A stretch of DNA of 64,000 bases from Tenacibaculum jejuense (lineage in GTDB: Bacteria; Bacteroidota; Bacteroidia; Flavobacteriales; Flavobacteriaceae). The stretch lies in contig NZ_LT899436.1 in assembly GCF_900198195.1 (NCBI RefSeq), forward strand, positions 434,001 to 498,000, written 5' to 3'. Numbering within the stretch: the stretch's first letter is position 1; each line of letters starts with the position of its first letter. Below are positions 1-9,838 of the stretch, piece after piece. The notes beneath the pieces were generated by a model. The model had not been told where the DNA came from and made no database searches. It saw only the letters and a list, made by a program, of their open reading frames with translations. A program made the translations under genes and the position numbers.

Positions 1-457
1 TGATATATTTCGGATCTATTTCCTTTTTTCCGTTATTACCAAAACTCGTGTCATTTACACCATTAGGAGTAACTTTTACTATAAAATTTTTATCCAAGTT
101 AAAATCTTGACCAGTAAGAAAAATATTTCCATTACTATCAATAAAAGTATCTAAGCCATTGTCATCATCAATATCAGAAGTATAAATACCGTTATTACCA
201 AAACTCGTATCGATTTCTCCTTGACTTGTGTATTTAATTATAACTGATTCGTGACTACTCGTAGTTTCGTTGTATTTTAATACTGACATTAATAAGCTAC
301 CATCAGCTAATAAAATAGATCTAGTAGGGTCATTAGTTGTTTTAGAAGAAATAACTGTAACTCCATTATCTCCATAATTATTATCAATATCTATCGATTG
401 ACTAAAAACATTTAGACTAAAATTAAGTAATAAAAAAGAAAATAATATTTTTTTCAT
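1..457 (-). CDS. Delta-60 repeat protein, secreted (partial, runs off left edge)
   Basis: The frame opens with ATG at 457 and stays open to the window edge, giving about 152 residues of the N-terminus. It starts with a signal peptide (MKKILFSFLLLNFSLNVFSQ) and then carries repeats with the signature DTSFGNNG, the hallmark of delta-60 repeat proteins, which are thought to form beta-propeller-like surface folds. It is a close paralogue of the next gene upstream (475-1974), 17 bp away, so the two are a tandem duplication. Function is unknown; a cell-surface or secreted role is inferred from the signal peptide. The 3' end and any sorting domain lie outside the window. Confidence 0.85.
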   Translation of the reverse strand, partial: MKKILFSFLLLNFSLNVFSQSIDIDNNYGDNGVTVISSKTTNDPTRSILLADGSLLMSVLKYNETTSSHESVIIKYTSQGEIDTSFGNNGIYTSDIDDDNGLDTFIDSNGNIFLTGQDFNLDKNFIVKVTPNGVNDTSFGNNGKKEIDPKYI

Positions 458-474
458 TTTTTGTAATTGAACTG

Positions 475-1974
475 CTATTTTTTAATTATTTTTTTCCTAA
501 TGATATTTCCATTTTCTAAATAACTATTTAATATGTAGATATTACTAGGTAAATTTTTTGTTTCTATAATGTTTGACTTAGAAGATTTTATTAATCTTCC
601 ATTTAATGAAATTATATCTAATCGATTAATTTGAGATATTGTAGATTTTACTTCAATTTTATCTTTAATCGGGTTTTCAAAAACGATTTTTTGTTTTTCT
701 ATTTCATCTATTGAAGCGGTAGCATTTGATAATTTATATTTTTTAGAAAAATGCTTTGTTGGGTTTGTACCATTCTGTATAGTTTTACCTACTATTATCA
801 AAGCATTTTCAGAAGGAAATATACTAATTGAAAATTCTTTAGTAGTATTTAAGTTTTCAATGTAGGTACCATTATCCTCAAAAGAGCTATTAATTGTCCC
901 ATCAAAATTCAAAGAAGCTATATGGGTATCAAAAGATTTAAAGTTTAGTCCATGGATATATAATTTATCATTTAGTTCTGTAAATGATTCTTGAACAAAA
1001 ACGTCTTCAATAACTACCGTACTATTTGTGCCAAAATCCATGTCTTTTTCACCGCTATTTGCATCAAATTTATATATGTTGGTTTTTATTTTAGTTTCAC
1101 CATTTACTTCTTCAAAAGAGGTTAAACTAACATATAAAGCATTATTAGATGCTTCATGATAATTTAAATATCCTTCTTTATCAAATAGAACTTGACCATT
1201 ATTCCCAAAAGAATTATCAATATTACCTTTAGGAGATATTTTTATAAATCCTAATGTTCCGCTTTCATACTTTTGGCTTAAAATAAAATCTCCATCATTT
1301 AATTTAAACATTCTACCCTCATAAGGAACAGATAAAATACCGTTATTACCAAAAGTATTGTCTATACTTCCATTAGATGTATACTTTTTTAAAATTCTGA
1401 TTTGTGGATCATCTTTTTTAACAAGTCCTACTATTATACCTTCGTCATATGCTATAACTCTTCCGTTTTTAGAGTTTTCATATTGATCATCAACAGTTAT
1501 TAGATAACCATTAGTACCAAAACTAGTCTCTAAAACACCTTCACTATTTAATTTGACGATAGCATTCTTGAAAGGAGATAGATATAAATAGATATTTTCA
1601 CTTTCATCTAAAAATAGCTCTATTCCGTTATCATCGTATAATACACTAGTGTTTTCTAAATCTATATCAAGAACATAAACTCCATTGTTTGCAAATGAAG
1701 TATCAATACTTCCATCTGGTTTATATTTAACAATTACTTCTTCATGTTTATCTTCAGCCTCTAAATATCTTGAAGTAGAAACTAATAAACTTCCATCATT
1801 TAATTGTTTAGAATATGGTTGAACAGACGTGTTTGAAGTGGATAAAATTTCAGTTAATCCATTTACTCCATAATCTGTGTCAATTTCTATTGATTGACCA
1901 AGAATATTTAGGATAAAAAACATTGATGACAAAAGGGACAATGTTTTTTTTATATAATTGTTGAATTTATACAT
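475..1974 (-). CDS. Delta-60 repeat protein with type IX secretion sorting domain
   Basis: 499 residues. A signal-like hydrophobic segment (residues about 11-27, ending ILGQ) is followed by repeated units of the form GSIDTSFxxNG (delta-60 repeats). The last 75 residues look like a T9SS type A sorting domain: an ENPIKDKIEV start, a NLPSNIYIL core and a lysine-rich KKIIKK end. Such proteins are exported by Sec and then anchored or released at the outer surface by the Por system. The start lies 11 bp behind the sufB stop, so it is probably co-transcribed with suf genes, which is unusual. The ligand or activity is unknown. Confidence 0.85.
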   Translation of the reverse strand: MYKFNNYIKKTLSLLSSMFFILNILGQSIEIDTDYGVNGLTEILSTSNTSVQPYSKQLNDGSLLVSTSRYLEAEDKHEEVIVKYKPDGSIDTSFANNGVYVLDIDLENTSVLYDDNGIELFLDESENIYLYLSPFKNAIVKLNSEGVLETSFGTNGYLITVDDQYENSKNGRVIAYDEGIIVGLVKKDDPQIRILKKYTSNGSIDNTFGNNGILSVPYEGRMFKLNDGDFILSQKYESGTLGFIKISPKGNIDNSFGNNGQVLFDKEGYLNYHEASNNALYVSLTSFEEVNGETKIKTNIYKFDANSGEKDMDFGTNSTVVIEDVFVQESFTELNDKLYIHGLNFKSFDTHIASLNFDGTINSSFEDNGTYIENLNTTKEFSISIFPSENALIIVGKTIQNGTNPTKHFSKKYKLSNATASIDEIEKQKIVFENPIKDKIEVKSTISQINRLDIISLNGRLIKSSKSNIIETKNLPSNIYILNSYLENGNIIRKKIIKK

Positions 1975-1985
1975 GTTAGTAAGAA

Positions 1986-3434
1986 TTATCCTACACTTCC
2001 TTCTAAAGAAATTTCTAATAATTTTTGTGCTTCTACAGCAAATTCCATCGGTAATTTGTTTAACACTTCTTTACTGAATCCATTTACAATAAGTGCAATG
2101 GCTTTTTCAGTATCGATACCACGTTGATTACAGTAGAATAATTGATCTTCACCAATCTTACTTGTAGTTGCTTCGTGCTCTATTTGAGCTGTTTTATTTT
2201 TAGCTTCAATATAAGGGAATGTGTGTGCTCCACATTCATTACCCATTAATAAAGAATCACATTGAGAAAAATTTCTTGCATTTTCTGCTCTAGAACCGAT
2301 CTGAACTAAACCACGATAACTATTTTGTGATTTACCAGCAGAAATACCTTTAGAAATGATAGTTGACTTTGTATTCTTACCTAAGTGAATCATTTTTGTT
2401 CCTGTATCTGCTTGTTGGTAATTGTTAGTTACTGCAATTGAATAAAATTCCCCTACAGAGTTATTACCTTTTAGTACACAACTTGGATATTTCCATGTTA
2501 CAGCAGAACCTGTTTCAACCTGAGTCCAAGAAATCTTAGCGTTTGTTTCACATAAACCTCTTTTTGTTACAAAGTTGAAAACTCCACCTTTTCCTTCAGC
2601 ATCACCAGGGAACCAATTTTGAACCGTAGAGTATTTAATTTCTGCATCATCCATTGCAATTAACTCAACTACAGCTGCGTGTAATTGATTTTCATCACGT
2701 TGAGGTGCAGTACATCCTTCTAAGTAAGATACATAACTGCTTTCATCAGCAACTACTAAAGTTCTTTCAAATTGTCCTGTTCCGCCTTCATTAATTCTGA
2801 AGTACGTAGATAATTCCATCGGACAACGAACTCCTTTAGGAATATAACAGAAAGATCCATCAGAGAAAACCGCTGAGTTTAATGCAGCATAAAAGTTATC
2901 TGTCGGAGGAACTACAGAACCAATATATTTCTTTACTAATTCTGGATGCTCTTGAATAGCTTCTGAAATAGGCATGAATATGATGCCTTTTTCAGCTAAA
3001 GTTTCTTTAAAAGTAGTAGCTACAGAAACAGAATCCATAACGATATCAACGGCAACATTAGCTAAACGTTTTTGTTCTTCTAAAGAAATACCTAGTTTTT
3101 CGAAAGTAGCTAGCATTTCTGGGTCTACTTCATCTAAACTATTTAATTTTGGTTTTTGCTTAGGTGCAGAATAATATGAGATATCTTGGAATTGAGGCTT
3201 TTCGTAGTTAACATTAGCCCATTCTGGCTCTTCCATTTCTTGCCAAATTCTAAAAGCTTCTAATCTCCATTCAGTCATCCATTCAGGTTCGTTCTTCTTT
3301 TTAGAAATAGCACGAACTATGTCTTCATTAAGTCCTTTTGGAAATTTTTCACTTTCTATATCAGTATAAAAACCATATTCATATTCTTTGGTTTTTAACT
3401 CTTCTCTTAAATCGTCTTCTGTATATTTACTCAT
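1986..3434 (-). CDS. sufB: Fe-S cluster assembly scaffold SufB
   Basis: 482 residues from the ATG at 3434; the frame is open further upstream, but that extension would overlap the preceding sufA-like gene and does not resemble SufB. The protein has the SufB body with conserved blocks such as CSAPxR-like [19 protein letters not shown], the GAKISW-like segment and the C-terminal block around [15 protein letters not shown]. SufB with SufC and SufD forms the cytosolic scaffold on which new iron-sulfur clusters are built. It lies 29 bp downstream of the A-type carrier gene in the same operon. SufC and SufD are not next to it; delta-60 repeat genes follow instead. Confidence 0.97.
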   Translation of the reverse strand: MSKYTEDDLREELKTKEYEYGFYTDIESEKFPKGLNEDIVRAISKKKNEPEWMTEWRLEAFRIWQEMEEPEWANVNYEKPQFQDISYYSAPKQKPKLNSLDEVDPEMLATFEKLGISLEEQKRLANVAVDIVMDSVSVATTFKETLAEKGIIFMPISEAIQEHPELVKKYIGSVVPPTDNFYAALNSAVFSDGSFCYIPKGVRCPMELSTYFRINEGGTGQFERTLVVADESSYVSYLEGCTAPQRDENQLHAAVVELIAMDDAEIKYSTVQNWFPGDAEGKGGVFNFVTKRGLCETNAKISWTQVETGSAVTWKYPSCVLKGNNSVGEFYSIAVTNNYQQADTGTKMIHLGKNTKSTIISKGISAGKSQNSYRGLVQIGSRAENARNFSQCDSLLMGNECGAHTFPYIEAKNKTAQIEHEATTSKIGEDQLFYCNQRGIDTEKAIALIVNGFSKEVLNKLPMEFAVEAQKLLEISLEGSVG

Positions 3435-3463
3435 CGTCAAGTTTTCAGTTGTTGGAATGAATG

Positions 3464-3793
3464 TTATAGAGAGAAGCTTTCTCCACAACCACAAGTTCTA
3501 TTAGCATTTGGATTGTTAAATACAAATCCTTTACCGTTTAAACCACCAGAATATTCTAAGGTAGTTCCTACTAAGTACAAGAAACTCTTTTTGTCAACAA
3601 TAATTTTTACGCCATTATCTTCAAAAAGTTTATCATTTTCTTCTTGTGAATTATCAAATTTTAAATCGTAAGAAAGTCCTGAACAACCACCGCTTTTAAC
3701 GCCAACACGTACAAAGTCGTTTGTAGCATCAAAACCATCTTCGGTCATTAATTGAACAACTTTCTTTTTAGCTGTGTCTGAAACTTTTATCAT
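3464..3793 (-). CDS. sufA: A-type Fe-S carrier protein (SufA/IscA/HesB family)
   Basis: 109 residues, the normal size of the HesB family. The three conserved cluster-binding cysteines are visible: C37 in SGGCSG, and C101 and C103 in the C-terminal CGCGESF motif. A-type carriers accept Fe-S clusters from the Suf scaffold and pass them to target proteins. It is the first gene of the suf operon in this window, with sufB 29 bp downstream. Whether to call it sufA, iscA or erpA cannot be settled from sequence alone; the sufB neighbour favours sufA. Confidence 0.92.
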   Translation of the reverse strand: MIKVSDTAKKKVVQLMTEDGFDATNDFVRVGVKSGGCSGLSYDLKFDNSQEENDKLFEDNGVKIIVDKKSFLYLVGTTLEYSGGLNGKGFVFNNPNANRTCGCGESFSL

Positions 3794-3920
3794 ACTTTAA
3801 ATTGATTAAGTCTAAATTGAATGCAAAGATAAATACAAAATGTCATATTATCCTATTTTTAGAATGAATATGATCTATGCAACTATAATGTTTAACTATT
3901 TTGTCGAAAAAGTTTAATAG

Positions 3921-4994
3921 TTATTTCTGAAAATCAGGATTATTTATGAATTCAGTATCCGAAAGTGTTAGAAGAAATGCTTTTAAGTCGGCTTTGTCTT
4001 TATCTGTTAAGCGTACTCCACCTTGAGCAACTTTTTTCATTAGTGGATCTATAGTAGGAGAGTTTTTTAAGCCTTCTGAATAATGATTAATTACTTCTTC
4101 AAGTGTGGCAAAACGTCCATCGTGCATGTATGGAGCGGTAAATGCTAAGTTTCGTAGTGATGGAGTTCTAAATTTTCCGTTATCATTAGGGTCACCAGTA
4201 ATAGCACCCAAACCTAAATCTGTGAAGTTTTCATCTAATCCGTTATTGTGGAATTTATTGTTAGTCCATAGTGGATTGTTTTCGCTTCCATGACAATGGA
4301 AACAGTCTCCTCTGCTTTCTTCCATAAAAACATTAAAACCATTTTGTTCTTCAGGAGTAAGTTCAACTTCATTGTTTAGAAACTTATCAAACTTAGAATT
4401 TCCAGAAATTAAAGTTCTTTCAAACTGAGCAATAGCTTTAACCACTAAGTTTGAATCTATTTCAATATCACCGAATGTTTCTTTAAATAATAGCGGATAT
4501 TCATTGTGGTTTTTAAGTTTTGTAGCTATAACTTTCCAGTCACTATTCATTTCTAAAGGATTAGTAACAGGTTCGAATGCTTGCGCTTCTAAACCAAATT
4601 CTTTACCATCCCACGCAAAACGTTCATCAAAATTCCAAGCTAAATTAAATAATGGCATAGAATTACGAGTTCCAATTTTATTATTTACTCCTTCGCTAAA
4701 CCGTAAATTGTCTGTAAATGATTTTTTTGGATCATGACAAGAAGCACAAGATGTAGAGTTGTCTGAAGATAAAATAGGATCGAAAAATAATTTTTTACCT
4801 AATCGAATTCCTTCTTTAGTTGTTGGATTTGTACTTGGGATTATAGGGGCAATAAGTTTATCACTAAATAATTTAGGTGTTTTGAGTGAAACAGGAACTG
4901 GAGTATATGTTTCTTGTTCTTCATTAGTGTCTGAAGAACAAGAAATAAAAATAGATATTATAAAAACAAATATGTAATTACGAATCACTATCAC
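3921..4994 (-). CDS. Dihaem cytochrome c peroxidase/MauG-like lipoprotein (MbnH-like)
   Basis: 357 residues. A lipobox (IFISC, C19) marks it as a lipoprotein. Two CxxCH haem sites are present (C83-C86-H87 in SCASCHD and C231-C234-H235 in CFHCHG), as in the bacterial cytochrome c peroxidase/MauG family. The start appears to be GTG (4994, or GTG at 4988), overlapping the stop of the MbnP-like gene by 17 bp, which implies translational coupling. The MbnH-MbnP pairing is established in methanotrophs, where the dihaem enzyme oxidises a tryptophan of MbnP to kynurenine to build a copper site. That function here is inference; a simple peroxidase is the alternative. Confidence 0.85.
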   Translation of the reverse strand: MIVIRNYIFVFIISIFISCSSDTNEEQETYTPVPVSLKTPKLFSDKLIAPIIPSTNPTTKEGIRLGKKLFFDPILSSDNSTSCASCHDPKKSFTDNLRFSEGVNNKIGTRNSMPLFNLAWNFDERFAWDGKEFGLEAQAFEPVTNPLEMNSDWKVIATKLKNHNEYPLLFKETFGDIEIDSNLVVKAIAQFERTLISGNSKFDKFLNNEVELTPEEQNGFNVFMEESRGDCFHCHGSENNPLWTNNKFHNNGLDENFTDLGLGAITGDPNDNGKFRTPSLRNLAFTAPYMHDGRFATLEEVINHYSEGLKNSPTIDPLMKKVAQGGVRLTDKDKADLKAFLLTLSDTEFINNPDFQK

Positions 4995-5754
4995 TGCTTA
5001 AACTAAAAACTGTAGCGCCATTAGCATTCATTAAAATTTGCGCATCGAAATTAGGCATTAACATCTGGTTTAATGTGTTTAAATCCCAAGTATTAGGATC
5101 TTCAAACCATTGGTTAATGTCAACATTTACGTTGATGATAATATCACTATTGGTAACTTCAATATCTGTTAATTTAACAGCGATAGATGTATCTTGATAT
5201 ACGGGATTTGCTGGATCTATAATATTTGCAGCTTTAATAGCATGATAATTAAATCCAGAAGGTGTTGTAGTCGTAGTGCTTGAATATTTTCCATCAAACT
5301 GCATGTAATGATATCCACCTCCTAACATTGCAGGTACATTAAAGTTAGCAGAATTTAAATCTGCATATTCTCCGTCTTTGTTATCTTCATCAGTAAAACC
5401 AAATGTAAAGTCTAAACTGTAAGTTCCGTTGAGTACAGTTTTGTCGGTTTCAAAAGTTAGGTTTTGTTCCTCACCAAGATCAATAAGTAAATAATCAGAT
5501 AAATTGGTTTCATTATTATTAGCGTCTACTAACTTAATATTAGACAAAACATATCTATAACGTTCAATACTAACTTTGTCTTCATTTCTAGTTTCAAACT
5601 TTTCAGTATTAAAATCAGCTTTTGTAACAACTGTGTCATCCCACTTATGAACAAAGTTTATTGTGATTTTTTTACTTTGTAAAGTGTCATCTTCATTGCT
5701 AGAACAAGAGATGAAAAGTAAAAGAGTTATTAGTGAAACTATTATTTTATTCAT
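4978..5754 (-). CDS. MbnP-like copper-binding lipoprotein
   Basis: 258 residues with a lipobox (LLLFISC, C17). The body resembles the MbnP family: an N-terminal strand ITINFVHKWDD, a central YRYVLSNIKL segment, GGGYHYMQFDGKY, and a C-terminal part with two tryptophans (W216 and W223) besides W38. In characterised MbnP a tryptophan is converted to kynurenine by the partner dihaem protein MbnH and contributes to a Cu(I) site. The MbnH-like gene overlaps its 3' end. Which tryptophan would be modified cannot be told here. No methanobactin genes are visible, so the role is probably general periplasmic copper handling. Confidence 0.75.
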   Translation of the reverse strand: MNKIIVSLITLLLFISCSSNEDDTLQSKKITINFVHKWDDTVVTKADFNTEKFETRNEDKVSIERYRYVLSNIKLVDANNNETNLSDYLLIDLGEEQNLTFETDKTVLNGTYSLDFTFGFTDEDNKDGEYADLNSANFNVPAMLGGGYHYMQFDGKYSSTTTTTPSGFNYHAIKAANIIDPANPVYQDTSIAVKLTDIEVTNSDIIINVNVDINQWFEDPNTWDLNTLNQMLMPNFDAQILMNANGATVFSLSSDSDS

Positions 5755-5757
5755 TAT

Positions 5758-7098
5758 TTATTTGATTTTAACTATTAATAGGTCAGAAAAACCTTTGTTT
5801 TCTGAAATGTCTATATCGTTACTGTTACTTTCTCCTACAGCAACAATGTTTTCATTATCTAATTCAATAACATCGTGAAGTAGATCTATATTGCTTCCGC
5901 CTATAAATTTTTGCCAGATTGTATTTCCTTCAGATGATATTTTTAAAATCCAAGCATCGTTTTGCCCGTTGTTAGAAAATTGATTATCTGTACTTCTAGA
6001 ATTTCCAACTAAAATGAAATTTCCGTTTTTGCTAGGTGAGATTGAAGTTCCATCGTCGAAATTTGTACCACCATAAGTTTTTTCCCAAATAATATTTCCA
6101 TTAGTAGAAATTTTAATAATCCAAAGGTCTCCACCTCCGTTATTAACTGAGATATTTTTATCAGAACTTCTAGTATTTCCAACACATATAAAATTACCGT
6201 CGCTAGTTTTAGTAAGTTTAGCGGCTTTATCTATTTGTGAACCTCCAAGATTCTTTTCCCAGATCAATTTCCCTGTGCTATCAATCTTTATAATCCAGAA
6301 ATCATAATCACCTTTTGGGTCAGAAATATCTGTGTCTGAGCTGTCGGAAGTTCCTAAAATGATAAAATTATTATCTTCAGTTTGAATAACGTCTAGAGCT
6401 GTGTCAGTAAAAGTTCCACCGAAAAATTTTGTCCATTCAGTGTTTCCTGAAGCATCCAATTTAATTGCCCAGAAATCTCCACCTGCATGTCTATTTATAA
6501 GTCTAGAATTTCCTTGTCCTCCAGATGACGTAACATCTAATTCCCCAACAATTAAAAAACCATTATCAGAAGTTTGAATTACAGATGTTCCAAAATCATT
6601 ACCAAGAAATCCAAAAGTTTTTTTCCAGCTAATATCGCCAGAAGGAGAAAGTTTAATAAACCAAAAATCTGAGTTTCCTTCGTTTTGGCCTACATCGCCA
6701 TCGTTACTTTTACTAAAACCAATTAAGGCAAATCCATTATCGTTAGTTTGTATGATAGCGTTTCCTCTATCATCTTTAGAGCCACCATATGATTTTTGCC
6801 ATTGTAAATTATCGTTTGCGTCGTATTTAAGAACTAAAAAATCTGAATCATTTGTAGTTCTATTCATTACATCACCATCGGCACTGTCTACATAACCTAA
6901 GATGGCATAACCAGAGTCATTTGTCGCTACAATTGAATTTCCAATTTCATTTCTTGTTCCGCCAAAAGTCTTAGTAAAATCTAGTTCTCCTAGAAAAGTA
7001 GGAGTAGGATTAGTAATCACCCCCGAGTCATTATCACTTCCACAAGAAAGGAAAATCGTGAAAATACTTAAGATTAATATGTATCTGAATTTAATCAA
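5758..7098 (-). CDS. Repeat lipoprotein, beta-propeller-like
   Basis: 446 residues. N-terminal lipobox (FTIFLSC) and then about seven repeats of roughly 55 residues with the pattern WxKxxGGsxxDxgxxIxxTxDxGFxxxG, likely blades of a propeller. The only plausible start is TTG at 7098, because no ATG lies between it and the lipobox. It stands 7 bp after the upstream anchor-B gene and 3 bp before the MbnP-like gene, so it belongs to that operon. Such proteins are usually annotated as hypothetical lipoproteins; a role at the cell surface beside copper or redox proteins is only suggested by context. Confidence 0.8.
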   Translation of the reverse strand: MIKFRYILILSIFTIFLSCGSDNDSGVITNPTPTFLGELDFTKTFGGTRNEIGNSIVATNDSGYAILGYVDSADGDVMNRTTNDSDFLVLKYDANDNLQWQKSYGGSKDDRGNAIIQTNDNGFALIGFSKSNDGDVGQNEGNSDFWFIKLSPSGDISWKKTFGFLGNDFGTSVIQTSDNGFLIVGELDVTSSGGQGNSRLINRHAGGDFWAIKLDASGNTEWTKFFGGTFTDTALDVIQTEDNNFIILGTSDSSDTDISDPKGDYDFWIIKIDSTGKLIWEKNLGGSQIDKAAKLTKTSDGNFICVGNTRSSDKNISVNNGGGDLWIIKISTNGNIIWEKTYGGTNFDDGTSISPSKNGNFILVGNSRSTDNQFSNNGQNDAWILKISSEGNTIWQKFIGGSNIDLLHDVIELDNENIVAVGESNSNDIDISENKGFSDLLIVKIK

Positions 7099-7105
7099 CC
7101 GTTAC

Positions 7106-8575
7106 TTACCTAATAATTAGTTTTTTTCCTACTGTATTATTAATTTTTACGATATAAATACCACTGGATTGACTTGATAATGGTATGGTAAAGTTTTTAG
7201 AGTTGATGTTTTTCTTTTGAAACACTTTTTTTCCTAAAATATTAAATACTTCTATAGTTTCTATAGGAGTATTACTTGATACTATCCTAGGATCTACACG
7301 TGTAGGATTTGGTGTTATATTAAAGCTATTTGCGGTTTTCGTAACTGGATCTATAGATAGTGTTCCACTTTTTCTAACAACAAACAAACCGTTATCAATA
7401 TCATTAATTATAATATTTCCGCTAGGAAAATAAGGGTAAACACTCCAAGCACCATTAGAAACATTAGAATTACTAGTTGGAAATGTGTCGAAAAAACCAA
7501 CTTCAGTCATTGAGTTGGTTGAAGCACTTATGTTTGTGATGTCTAGTACTCGCATTCCAGCAGCATAACTTGCCATAAAGTATTTATTACCTTTTACATA
7601 TCCATTATGGTCAATAGCATTAGTTGGACCGAAATAAGTTGAAGAAAGTCGTGGGTTGTCTAAGTCAGTTAAATCAAATACGAGCGTTCTTGTATTTAAG
7701 CCAAAATTACTTTCATCGGTTTCATCTCCTAAAATAAAATATCTTTGATCTTCCGTAAACCATCCTTGATGCGTATATCCCACCTGAGGATAATCAAGTG
7801 TAGCTAATTCTACTACGTTTGCTTTGTTTGTAACATCAAGAACTACAATTTCTGTTTCATTACTGCCAATATAAATTTCTTTACCATCGTGTTCTGTATC
7901 AGGCCCTTTGTAAGTGATTACTTGTGCATCATGAGAGTATCCAGAACCTCTATAATCTCCTAGTGAAGTTGGGTTTAAAGGATCTGATATATCTAGGAAA
8001 ATAGGTCCGCCTCCGTTACTCGATCTACAGCCAACTAAATATGCTACAGCTTTATCTTCATTAATAACAATGTTATGACAACTATCTACACCAGTATACA
8101 CAGTATTTGCATTGAAAAAAGTAGGAGGAAAATCTACATTTCTTAATCTAGTTAAGTCAAAAACTTGAACGCCATGAGCTCCTACATTATCAGCGACAAT
8201 AAAAGCATAATTATTATACACTTTTACATCTCTCCATGAGTTTGAGCCAGCATTTGAGTTTAATCGCCCAAGTAAAATTGGATTCACTGGATCAGATATA
8301 TCGATAAAAGCAGTGGTGTTAGTCATAGCGGCAATTGCATATTCTTTACCGTTAGAAGGATCTGTCCATCCCCATACATCACTACCTTCTGCTATAGATG
8401 AACCTGATAAATTTTGTGTAGAAATTACAGACATTAAATCATAGTCATTACAGGGATATGACCCAGCTAGACCACTAGTACAAGGAGTTTGTGCTAAAAC
8501 ATTACTACAAAATAAAAAAGACATTATTATGCCTAAAAAAAGTTTTTCTGGAAGGTTGATTTTTTTCGGAGCCAT
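7106..8575 (-). CDS. Choice-of-anchor B family (LVIVD-repeat) protein with T9SS sorting domain
   Basis: 489 residues from the ATG at 8575 (a TTG two codons upstream is less likely). A signal peptide ends near NVLAQ. The body has repeated xxVFDLTxxxNPxxxG and xxDISDPxNPxxLG units typical of LVIVD/choice-of-anchor-B propellers, including SHDAQV and YTHQGW motifs. The C-terminal 80 residues form a type IX sorting domain (FNITPNPT, VFNILGKKVFQ, SGIYIVKI). It is the first gene of a four-gene operon ending with MbnP-like and MbnH-like genes, an arrangement I recall in other flavobacteria. Exact function unknown. Confidence 0.87.
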   Translation of the reverse strand: MAPKKINLPEKLFLGIIMSFLFCSNVLAQTPCTSGLAGSYPCNDYDLMSVISTQNLSGSSIAEGSDVWGWTDPSNGKEYAIAAMTNTTAFIDISDPVNPILLGRLNSNAGSNSWRDVKVYNNYAFIVADNVGAHGVQVFDLTRLRNVDFPPTFFNANTVYTGVDSCHNIVINEDKAVAYLVGCRSSNGGGPIFLDISDPLNPTSLGDYRGSGYSHDAQVITYKGPDTEHDGKEIYIGSNETEIVVLDVTNKANVVELATLDYPQVGYTHQGWFTEDQRYFILGDETDESNFGLNTRTLVFDLTDLDNPRLSSTYFGPTNAIDHNGYVKGNKYFMASYAAGMRVLDITNISASTNSMTEVGFFDTFPTSNSNVSNGAWSVYPYFPSGNIIINDIDNGLFVVRKSGTLSIDPVTKTANSFNITPNPTRVDPRIVSSNTPIETIEVFNILGKKVFQKKNINSKNFTIPLSSQSSGIYIVKINNTVGKKLIIR

Positions 8576-8705
8576 AAACAAATTTATAAAATTTGATAAG
8601 TTTATTCTAAAATTAAACAGTTAAAAATGTAAAATCCCTAACAATAATAGAAAAATAATTCATTTTAAATATAAATATCAACTGTTTCATTAACAAATCT
8701 AATAG

Positions 8706-8713
8706 TATCTTTG
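8706..8713 (+). promoter_or_regulatory. Candidate -7 promoter element of thiL
   Basis: TATCTTTG matches the Bacteroidota -7 consensus TAnnTTTG. It lies only 5 bp before the thiL ATG, so a start site at the usual distance would give a leaderless or nearly leaderless mRNA. No good TTG -33 box is seen. Confidence 0.4.
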
Positions 8714-8718
8714 CCAAT

Positions 8719-9768
8719 ATGTTGGAAGATAAGAATAAACAAAAGACTTCATTAGCTGAATTAGGAGAGTTTGGCTTGATTGAACATTTAACTCAATATT
8801 TTAAGATTCATCATGAAACTACTACGAAAGCGATAGGTGATGATTGTGCGGTTATTTCTCAGAATGAAAAAACATTAATAACAACTGATTTTTTAGTTGA
8901 AGGTGTGCATTTTGATTTAAGTTATATGCCTTTAAAGCATTTAGGATATAAAGCTGTAATGGTTAATATATCAGATGTCTACGCAATGAATGCGTCTGCA
9001 GAACAAATTACTGTTTCAATTGCGGTGTCTAACCGTTTTCCTTTAGAAGCTTTAGAAGAGTTGTATGCAGGAATTCAATTAGCTTGCGATACTTATAAAA
9101 TTGATTTAATTGGTGGGGATACAACTTCTTCTACAAAAGGAATGATAATTTCTGTAACAGCTATTGGTTCTGCTAAAGAAGAAGAAATAGCTTATCGTAA
9201 TGGGGCTAAACCAACCGATCTTATTGTGTTAACAGGAGATATAGGAGGAGCGTATTTAGGTTTGCAAGTATTGGAACGAGAGAAGGAAGTGTTTAAGGTA
9301 AATCCACAAAATCAACCTGATCTTCAGGAGTATTCTTATATCATAGAAAGACAATTAAAGCCTGAGGCTAGAAAAGATATTCCTAAATTATTAAAAGAAT
9401 TAGAAGTTCAACCTACTTCTATGATTGATGTTTCTGATGGATTATCGTCTGAACTAATACATATTTGTACACAAAGTAAAGTAGGATGCAATATTTATGA
9501 AGAAAAGTTACCTTTAGATCCACAAGTAATTTCTACTTGCGAAGAGTTTGATTTAGATGCTACAACTGTTGCCCTAAGTGGAGGTGAAGATTATGAACTG
9601 CTATTTACAATTCCTATTAAAGATTTTGATAAAATAAAAGGGAATCCAAACTTAACTGTAATAGGTCATATTACTGAAGAAAATGAAGGTGTAAACTTAA
9701 TTACACGTGGTAATCAGTCGATTAAATTAAGGGCTCAAGGGTGGAATTCCTTCAATCAAGAAAATTAA
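8719..9768 (+). CDS. thiL: Thiamine-monophosphate kinase ThiL
   Basis: 349 residues, normal length. It starts with the ThiL N-terminal block (GEFGLIEHL), the metal/nucleotide motif AIGDDCAVI, the TTDFLVEGVHFD segment and GGDTTSS, then the C-terminal DVSDGLSSEL and LSGGEDYELLF motifs that identify the family. ThiL phosphorylates thiamine monophosphate to the active cofactor thiamine diphosphate in the cytosol. It stands alone between a divergent minus-strand operon and the BON-LysM gene; no other thiamine genes are nearby. Confidence 0.97.
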   Translation: MLEDKNKQKTSLAELGEFGLIEHLTQYFKIHHETTTKAIGDDCAVISQNEKTLITTDFLVEGVHFDLSYMPLKHLGYKAVMVNISDVYAMNASAEQITVSIAVSNRFPLEALEELYAGIQLACDTYKIDLIGGDTTSSTKGMIISVTAIGSAKEEEIAYRNGAKPTDLIVLTGDIGGAYLGLQVLEREKEVFKVNPQNQPDLQEYSYIIERQLKPEARKDIPKLLKELEVQPTSMIDVSDGLSSELIHICTQSKVGCNIYEEKLPLDPQVISTCEEFDLDATTVALSGGEDYELLFTIPIKDFDKIKGNPNLTVIGHITEENEGVNLITRGNQSIKLRAQGWNSFNQEN

Positions 9769-9838
9769 CATTTCTGGTATAAAATTTGTATATTGCTAAA
9801 ACGAATTAATATTTAATAACAACAAAAAATTAAAAGAA

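Noticed and set aside
3435..3494. N-terminal extension of SufB upstream of 3434
   Set aside because: It overlaps the sufA-like gene and does not resemble SufB; the ATG at 3434 gives the normal family start.
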